Shown: one piece after another, positions 5,588 to 10,793 of the stretch | How positions within the stretch are numbered: position 1 is the stretch's first letter | How the letters are laid out: each line of letters starts with the position of its first letter | NCBI GenBank assembly: GCA_001574975.1 | Contig: KQ965950.1 | Span: 1-10,793, forward strand | Reading direction: 5' to 3' | DNA length: 10,793 bases | From: Gonapodya prolifera JEL478 | Lineage: Eukaryota; Monoblepharomycota; Monoblepharidomycetes; Monoblepharidales; Gonapodyaceae | Translations under genes and position numbers: made by a program | Notes under the pieces: model-generated | Database searches by the model: none | Told to the model about the DNA's origin: nothing | The model's input: only the letters and a program-made list of their open reading frames with translations

Positions 5588-6937
5588 ATGGTCACAATTT
5601 CATCTTTGCCCAGTGAAACAATTCTCGATATAATGACACTAGTGGAGCCAAAAGATTTGTTAACAATCATGAAAACCTGCAAGAAACTTCGACAAGTTCT
5701 AAATCCATTTATAAACCGTGCCTTCTGGAAAATATATTATTCGAATTTAAGACTACCAAATCATTCATCTTCGGTTTCACCCTATTACACCATTTCCATG
5801 ATATATAACAATCGATGCTCTTTTTGCTTGAGATGGGGTTGCTCTAAAATAAGATTTGAATTCTTTGCTAGAATGTGTGACAAGTGTTTTTTCAAATTGA
5901 CATTGTGTGATGCCGACGCTATCTTAAACGGTTATAGTTACGACGTAATCATACTCACTCCGGCAGTATACAAATCAAGTATTTTTACCTGCTTTAGACA
6001 AAAGAAAACATTAGAACTCTACTCTAAGCTTTACAATGAGGCTTTAAACAATAAACAGAGTCGCTCTTTTTTTAAAATGCTGAGAGATGCACACACAAAT
6101 CATAACATACTGGTGTCCGAATGGACATATTGGTCTATCGATTGCAGAGAAAAGAAACACTTGATGAAAGATTTTCGAAAAGATATTATTAGGGATCAAC
6201 TTTCAATTGCAGCTGAAACGTATATGCCTTTTCGACCTCACGGGGATTTGGTTCAAAACACAAAAACATGCAAAAAAGCCATGAAATTAGAAAAATATGT
6301 GTCAAGAGCTCAATGGGATTTATTGTGTCCACTGTTGGAACGAGAATGCTTCTTTAGTATGGATGAATTAACAGATTTTATTCACTTCATAAGGGACGAA
6401 TGCACAGAATCTTACTTAAACAACATGTTCATATATGACGTAACAAAGATTCTGATTGTGTTTTTCAAGTGGCTATTATATGAACTACAAAATGAAAAAA
6501 TTAAAATACCAAGGACTTCCTCTTTGCTGGATTTCAAATTTAAATTTGAAACAAGATGGATGTGCTTGCACAAAAACGTGTGGATAATCTCGTCAGCACA
6601 TTCCATTGCAAATGTAAGCGAGGCCTTTGATTTGTCAGGGTTTCCTGCACTCTCTTTCAAAAATATTGAAGAGAGCCTACATAAATTCATATCAATATAC
6701 ATAAATATTTTCTTTTCTTCTCCGCCGTTGTACATCGTTAGAGAGGTCTTTAGATTAAATTATCATATGGTTAGTACACGAGGAAAGTGTTTCTTATGTG
6801 ATACGTATCATGATTATAACGATGGGTCAGATGTATTTGAACATATCATCAGGAAACATAATGTGGTCACGTGGAAGCCTGATTTGTTTAGGATAGAGAC
6901 CCATTATGAGGGTCCACTACCACAGTTTTTTCACTAG
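5588..6937 (+). CDS. F-box protein with two predicted zinc-binding sites
   Basis: This is a 449-residue protein. Residues 5-50 are an F-box: LPSETILDIM (7-16), then a helix with DLLTIMKTCKKL (23-34) and a closing FWKIY (46-50). F-boxes bind Skp1 and bring substrates to SCF ubiquitin ligases; several large DNA viruses encode them to redirect host ubiquitination. A first zinc-binding pattern follows: C77-x2-C80 and C97-x2-C100, with C85 and C107 nearby. The C terminus has a C2H2-like finger, C401-x2-C404-x14-H419-x4-H424. The middle (about 120-390) is Lys- and aromatic-rich with no domain I recognise and may be the substrate-binding part. No ankyrin or leucine-rich repeats are seen. The ATG at 5588 gives the F-box its usual N-terminal position. 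The stop is 65 bp before the DNA polymerase start. Confidence 0.8.
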   Translation: MVTISSLPSETILDIMTLVEPKDLLTIMKTCKKLRQVLNPFINRAFWKIYYSNLRLPNHSSSVSPYYTISMIYNNRCSFCLRWGCSKIRFEFFARMCDKCFFKLTLCDADAILNGYSYDVIILTPAVYKSSIFTCFRQKKTLELYSKLYNEALNNKQSRSFFKMLRDAHTNHNILVSEWTYWSIDCREKKHLMKDFRKDIIRDQLSIAAETYMPFRPHGDLVQNTKTCKKAMKLEKYVSRAQWDLLCPLLERECFFSMDELTDFIHFIRDECTESYLNNMFIYDVTKILIVFFKWLLYELQNEKIKIPRTSSLLDFKFKFETRWMCLHKNVWIISSAHSIANVSEAFDLSGFPALSFKNIEESLHKFISIYINIFFSSPPLYIVREVFRLNYHMVSTRGKCFLCDTYHDYNDGSDVFEHIIRKHNVVTWKPDLFRIETHYEGPLPQFFH

Positions 6938-6964
6938 GTTGTTTGTTTGTTTGGTCAAATTTAT

Positions 6965-6972
6965 TATATAAG
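6965..6972 (+). promoter_or_regulatory. TATA-like box TATATAAG of the DNA polymerase gene
   Basis: TATATAAG starts 38 nt before the ATG at 7003, in the 65-bp gap after the F-box gene. It matches the octamer at 4416-4423 on the other strand. Confidence 0.6.
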
Positions 6973-7002
6973 ACACTATTCTCATATAGTCCTATCTTAC
7001 CA

Positions 7003-10000
7003 ATGATCAATTTTCAAATCACGGGATGGCACGTTGACGACTTTGGTCCTGGAGGCAAACCACTCAATTCCGATCTAACTGCTTATCGTTATAAAGCTGC
7101 AAACGATCCATCAAACGTGAGCTTGCCCGATGAGTCTATAAATAAAACGACATATGGCGACTACCTTCACGCAAAATTGGGAATATGGATTTTCGGAAGA
7201 TGCGAAGATGGGAGATCCATTTGCGTAAGAGTCGATGGGTTTGAACCATTTATGTATCTCAAATATAGAAACACTGACAATATGACACATGAGCAAATCG
7301 CTACTATAATACAAATAGCGAATGAGGTGGCATCAGTAAAGCAGTTTGTGATAAACAATGACGATCTGGCACACAGAGATGTCACTATGCACTCCAAAAT
7401 TTCGAAAACTGAAATTACCGATAAGATTATTTACTGGGGTTTCAGAAACGCTGAAAAAACTTCAATGGTGAAAATATCGTGTTCTTCTCTCGCCGCTTGG
7501 AAAAAATGCAAAAGGACGTTTGGTGTTCCTTTCGGAGTCGAAGCAAAGGACTCTCTTTATGAAACATTTGAGGCAAAATTGGATCCACTTACTCGCTTTC
7601 TACATGAAACCAACATCAAAAGCACAGGCTGGCTTACGCTCGATCCAACATTTTTGAAAGATATGGACTATCAGTTTTCTCACTGCAACGTGGAATATGT
7701 GGTCGACTATCACAGAATTGGAACGGACTTATGTATCTTGGAGGATGATTTGAAACCAATGGCACCAATTGTGCAAATGTGCTTTGATATCGAAACATAT
7801 TCCCATGACTACAGAGTTCCTTCGCCTTATGATCTTAGAAACGAGATCATTCAGATTGGTGCAACTGTCAAGATCCACGGGAAAGATTCAATGAAAAAGT
7901 ATTTGATCCACAATGGCAAATCTGATGTGGTATCGGATACAACCCTGATCAACTGTGATTCTGAGGTTGAAGTCTTGTATCGATTTCAGGATCTTGTTCG
8001 TTTCGTAGACCCTGATGTTATTTCAACATATAACGGCGATCAATTCGATATTAAATACTTGTTTGTCAGAGCAAATGTTCTAAAACAGCAAGAGACATTG
8101 ACAGATATCAGTAGATTCAAATCCTTTACTTCATTCGTAAGAACCGAACACTTTTCATCATCTGCCTTTGGAGATACATACTTTTGGAGATTGGTCTCTC
8201 CTGGTAGATTTAACCTCGATATACTGGAGTACTTGAGACGGTATGGTAAAAAATACCCTTCTTACAAGTTGGACAATGTCGCAAAACATGAGCTCGGGAA
8301 GCAAAAGAATGATTTACCTCCAAAGTCAATTTTTCAACACTATGAGACTAAAGATCCGAAACTCCATGCTGTTATTGGAGAGTATTGTGTCCAAGACACG
8401 GTTTTGGTCCAAGAACTTCAAGATAAACTCGATGTCATCAATATGCTTTTTCAGATGGCTGGAGCAATGATAGTCACCCCTACTCAACTCATGCATAACG
8501 GACAGACAGTAAGAGTAATATCTATGCTCACTCTAACCGCAAACGCGAGACATTACGTTATACCTGACACTGGTATATCTGTGAAATTCGACGTCACTGG
8601 GGCGACGGTCATCGACCCCAGAGTAGGGGTTTACTGGATGCCTGTGGCTGTCTTCGATTTCAACTCCCTCTATCCTTCGATCATGAGAGGATTTCATGTT
8701 TGCTATTCTACTATTGTTTTGGACGAAAAGTATAGAGATATACCCGGTGTGGTCTATGAAGATATTGCCTGGACTGAAGACGACGGGACTCAAAGATCAT
8801 TTACTTATGTGCAAAACAAAGATTGCATTATTGCGGAAATTCAAGAGAACCTATTTCTTCGCCGGAAAAGGGCAAAGGCTATGAAAGCTCAAGCTCTCAA
8901 AGACAATGACATGGTAGCTTTTCGAAATGCACATGCACTCGAAATGAGTTACAAAACGAGCTCAAATTCATTCTACGGGTTTCTCATTACAGATAGACTC
9001 CCTTTGAAAGCCTTGGGCGCTTCAATTACAGCAAAGGGAAGACAAATGATTGCCGCAAAAAAGAAATATATTGAAACCACATTTGTGGACTACCTCTATA
9101 ATAACGATAAACTAAACGAAGAAGAAACTTTGAAATATCAAGATGGAAACCTCAAATGTGAAGTCATCGGTGGGGACACTGACTCTGTCTTTGTCCTCAT
9201 GAGAGGTTTTGACTTCAAAAGAGCTTTCGCTCATGCTGAATTGGCGGAACAATTGATCACGGATACCGTATTCAATAGAATTCCAATCAAAACAGAATTC
9301 GAAAAGATGTGGTATCCAGCAGTCCTTATCAAAAAGAAAAATTATTGCGCCGTGAAATATACATACAACAATGCCCCGATCGGGGTTGTGGAAAGTAAGG
9401 GGATGGCGACAGTCAGACGAAATTATTGTGACTTGGTGAGAAATACGTTACAATCAGCTATAGAGACATTGTTGCCAAAGGACTTGGCTTCGAATGATAA
9501 TGGAATTTCTCTCGTTTCAGCAATGGAAGCTGTATTGAAAAATATTGCTCAGACATTGGAGACTCTGGTAAGAGGAAATACGGATATTATGAGTCTCGTG
9601 ATATCGGGGAAACTGAAGGACGGATATAAATCGCAAAATCTTCCTCAGGTTAAATTTGCAAACAAATGCAAAAATAGAGAACCAGGGTCTGAACCTCTCA
9701 TTGGTGAACGGTATTCGGTGGTCTATATTAACAAGGGCGAAATGGAGTATCCTTCTGTCGTTAAAGAGACCAATTTAAATATTGATTTTTTATACTATGT
9801 TGAAAAACAGTTGAAAACCCCAATTGTTGGATTCCTTTCGGTATTCGGGATTCATAAGGGAATAACGAAACTATTTGAAGTTTATGAGGGTTACGCTAAA
9901 CGTTTGCATATGAAAAACAAGGCAATCTACAACACAGATTCAATTTTTTCTGTCAAAATTAAGAAGATCGTCTCCAATATTCTCGAAAATGAATTGGTAA

Positions 10001-10158
10001 AACAATCTGATCCGCCTAGGAAATCCATCACATGGGTGCAATCAACCTTGGATAAATATTTCACAACCACTTCGGTATCCAAAGCACAAGAATCCCATTT
10101 GGAAGAAGAAGAAGAACCATCGGATCCAAATTACTTCAATTTGTATGAAGATTTCTAA
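7003..10158 (+). CDS. Family B DNA polymerase with 3'-5' exonuclease
   Basis: This is a full-length replicative polymerase of 1051 residues from the ATG at 7003. The frame stays open upstream, but only a TTG lies there and the TATA-like box supports 7003. The N-terminal domain contains GFEPFMYLKY, typical of eukaryotic and large-virus enzymes. Exonuclease motifs: FDIET (D262, E264), YNGDQFD (343-349, D349) and YCVQD (D465). Polymerase motifs: A, DFNSLYPSI (552-560); B, KTSSNSFYG (651-659); C, GGDTDS (723-728, D725 and D727); and a basic KKKNY (777-781). All catalytic acids are present, so both activities are expected. Motif C has Gly where most family members have Tyr. Near the C terminus QSTLDKYF (1013-1020) fits the PCNA-binding PIP box, followed by an acidic tail. 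There is no intein or intron. It is a core replication gene of nucleocytoplasmic large DNA viruses. Confidence 0.97.
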   Translation: MINFQITGWHVDDFGPGGKPLNSDLTAYRYKAANDPSNVSLPDESINKTTYGDYLHAKLGIWIFGRCEDGRSICVRVDGFEPFMYLKYRNTDNMTHEQIATIIQIANEVASVKQFVINNDDLAHRDVTMHSKISKTEITDKIIYWGFRNAEKTSMVKISCSSLAAWKKCKRTFGVPFGVEAKDSLYETFEAKLDPLTRFLHETNIKSTGWLTLDPTFLKDMDYQFSHCNVEYVVDYHRIGTDLCILEDDLKPMAPIVQMCFDIETYSHDYRVPSPYDLRNEIIQIGATVKIHGKDSMKKYLIHNGKSDVVSDTTLINCDSEVEVLYRFQDLVRFVDPDVISTYNGDQFDIKYLFVRANVLKQQETLTDISRFKSFTSFVRTEHFSSSAFGDTYFWRLVSPGRFNLDILEYLRRYGKKYPSYKLDNVAKHELGKQKNDLPPKSIFQHYETKDPKLHAVIGEYCVQDTVLVQELQDKLDVINMLFQMAGAMIVTPTQLMHNGQTVRVISMLTLTANARHYVIPDTGISVKFDVTGATVIDPRVGVYWMPVAVFDFNSLYPSIMRGFHVCYSTIVLDEKYRDIPGVVYEDIAWTEDDGTQRSFTYVQNKDCIIAEIQENLFLRRKRAKAMKAQALKDNDMVAFRNAHALEMSYKTSSNSFYGFLITDRLPLKALGASITAKGRQMIAAKKKYIETTFVDYLYNNDKLNEEETLKYQDGNLKCEVIGGDTDSVFVLMRGFDFKRAFAHAELAEQLITDTVFNRIPIKTEFEKMWYPAVLIKKKNYCAVKYTYNNAPIGVVESKGMATVRRNYCDLVRNTLQSAIETLLPKDLASNDNGISLVSAMEAVLKNIAQTLETLVRGNTDIMSLVISGKLKDGYKSQNLPQVKFANKCKNREPGSEPLIGERYSVVYINKGEMEYPSVVKETNLNIDFLYYVEKQLKTPIVGFLSVFGIHKGITKLFEVYEGYAKRLHMKNKAIYNTDSIFSVKIKKIVSNILENELVKQSDPPRKSITWVQSTLDKYFTTTSVSKAQESHLEEEEEPSDPNYFNLYEDF

Positions 10159-10179
10159 AGTTTTTTTGTAAGTTTTAAT

Positions 10180-10196
10180 TATCAAAAATTTTGATA
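10180..10196. other. 17-nt AT-rich palindrome between the polymerase and the next gene
   Basis: TATCAAAAATTTTGATA is a perfect inverted repeat around a central A, 22 nt after the polymerase stop, and its last base is the A of the next ATG. A T-rich stretch (10162-10170) with a TTTTTNT pattern precedes it. It could help end polymerase transcripts or be part of the downstream promoter; neither can be decided from sequence. Confidence 0.4.
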
Positions 10197-10793
10197 TGTC
10201 AGACAATGTGACAGACAATAGGGTAGACAGAAATGTTGCAGAAAGGCTTAGAAAAACGCACAGACAAGATAGGCGGAACCAGGCGACGTATTTGCGAAAA
10301 AACCCAAATCTGCTACAAGCTTTCAAATCTCGACCCCGAAACGACAGTACTATGCCAGTTGCAATGGATACTGACCCTGCTCAAGGAGACCAGACTGTTC
10401 CAAATTCGAATATTCCCATTTTGTTTTCCCAATACAGCGCGTCCAGACCGACACAGTCAAATCTGTATGTTCCCCAATCCAGCACGTCTAGTCCTCCACA
10501 GGCAAAGACACACACTTACTCGTCAGTGACACTAGATAGAATCATTCTAGAGGGAGAGCTCGCAGAGCACAAACTAAAACCTGAAAACTTTGAGGGTGCA
10601 GTGCGGGATGCTTTACACGCTGCTGAACGCACAGTTGTCCAACTGAAGAAATATGCGGCTAATGGAAAACTGCTCGATAAAGAAATTAATCGTTTAACCA
10701 AAGTGACCAAAACCTTAGAGACTTTCAAAGATAATAAGATGCGTCATTTAGAAAAAAATTTCAACAAAGCCCGTAAGAAACTGGATGTACTCA
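10196..10793 (+). CDS. Coiled-coil protein sharing its tail with the left-edge gene (3' end outside window)
   Basis: The frame is open for 199 codons from the ATG at 10196 to the window edge, starting 37 nt after the polymerase stop. Residues about 1-50 are basic, with many Arg, Lys and Asn, and resemble nothing I recognise. Residues about 64-105 correspond to the Ser/Pro/Gln linker of the left-edge protein, starting at DQTVP, with one clear and one degraded 15-residue repeat. Residues about 106-199 match its charged coiled-coil tail with few changes. There is no phosphoribosyltransferase-like domain. The two proteins therefore share a tail but not a head. The tail might bind a common partner or allow the two to form hetero-oligomers. 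No TATA-like box is evident in the short upstream gap, so expression may differ from that of the polymerase. The C terminus is unknown. Confidence 0.82.
   Translation, partial: MSDNVTDNRVDRNVAERLRKTHRQDRRNQATYLRKNPNLLQAFKSRPRNDSTMPVAMDTDPAQGDQTVPNSNIPILFSQYSASRPTQSNLYVPQSSTSSPPQAKTHTYSSVTLDRIILEGELAEHKLKPENFEGAVRDALHAAERTVVQLKKYAANGKLLDKEINRLTKVTKTLETFKDNKMRHLEKNFNKARKKLDVL
10452..10793 (+). repeat. Right arm of the 342-bp inverted repeat
   Basis: This is the reverse complement of 21-362, gap-free with about 19 mismatches. The outermost 75 bp are identical and reach the window edge, so the match probably continues beyond it. Differences cluster at 10515-10540, where the linker meets the coiled coil. 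Confidence 0.93.

Noticed and set aside
6412-6735. 107-codon minus-strand frame inside the F-box gene
   Set aside because: Antisense shadow of a long coding frame, with no domain and no promoter signal.
6943-7002. Upstream extension of the DNA polymerase by 20 codons
   Set aside because: It would start at TTG, run through the TATA-like box, and resemble no polymerase N terminus; the ATG at 7003 is better.
10233-10529. 98-codon plus-strand frame near the right edge
   Set aside because: It lies in a different frame from the 199-codon open frame whose tail matches the left-edge protein.
1-10793. Bacterial or phage origin
   Set aside because: No consistent ribosome-binding sites before starts, TATA-like boxes at eukaryotic spacing, an F-box, a SET domain and a PIP-box polymerase all point to a virus of eukaryotes.

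Overview
The window looks like part of the genome of a large eukaryotic DNA virus, most probably in the phylum Nucleocytoviricota, or a provirus-like copy of one. The evidence is a complete intron-free family B DNA polymerase with the long N-terminal region typical of these viruses, tightly packed single-exon genes on both strands, TATA-like boxes 25-45 nt upstream of several starts, and a gene set typical of such viruses (SET-domain protein, F-box/zinc-finger protein, cysteine-less thioredoxin-fold protein, membrane-anchored proteins). I cannot name the family or the host. No tRNA, rRNA, CRISPR array or insertion sequence was seen.

Layout. Positions 1-1557 (minus) hold the first 519 codons of a protein with a phosphoribosyltransferase-like head, a 15-residue tandem repeat and a coiled-coil tail; its 3' end lies outside the window. 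A 189-bp divergent spacer leads to a SET-domain gene (1747-2328, plus). A minus-strand block follows: a membrane-anchored protein with two trefoil-like units (2358-2933), a membrane-anchored HExxH metallopeptidase (2934-3950), a small gene that appears broken by a frameshift (4001-4377), a Ser/Thr-rich protein with two membrane segments (4516-4983) and a thioredoxin-fold protein lacking its active-site cysteines (4995-5540). After a 47-bp divergent promoter region come an F-box/zinc-finger protein (5588-6937), the DNA polymerase (7003-10158) and the start of a coiled-coil protein (10196 to the window edge), all on the plus strand.

The most striking structure is that the two partial genes at the window edges share a tail. 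Positions 21-362 and 10452-10793 form an inverted repeat of 342 bp without gaps and with about 19 mismatches by eye. The tail is joined to different heads: a phosphoribosyltransferase-like domain on the left and a short basic region on the right. This points to a multicopy, domain-shuffled family, and the repeats could support inversion of the roughly 10 kb between them.

Functionally, the polymerase (with a C-terminal PCNA-binding box) is the replication gene. The SET and F-box proteins are likely to act on host chromatin and ubiquitin pathways. The three membrane proteins, two with cysteine-rich ectodomains, are candidates for virion or secretory-pathway proteins. These roles are inferred from domains, not shown by the sequence.
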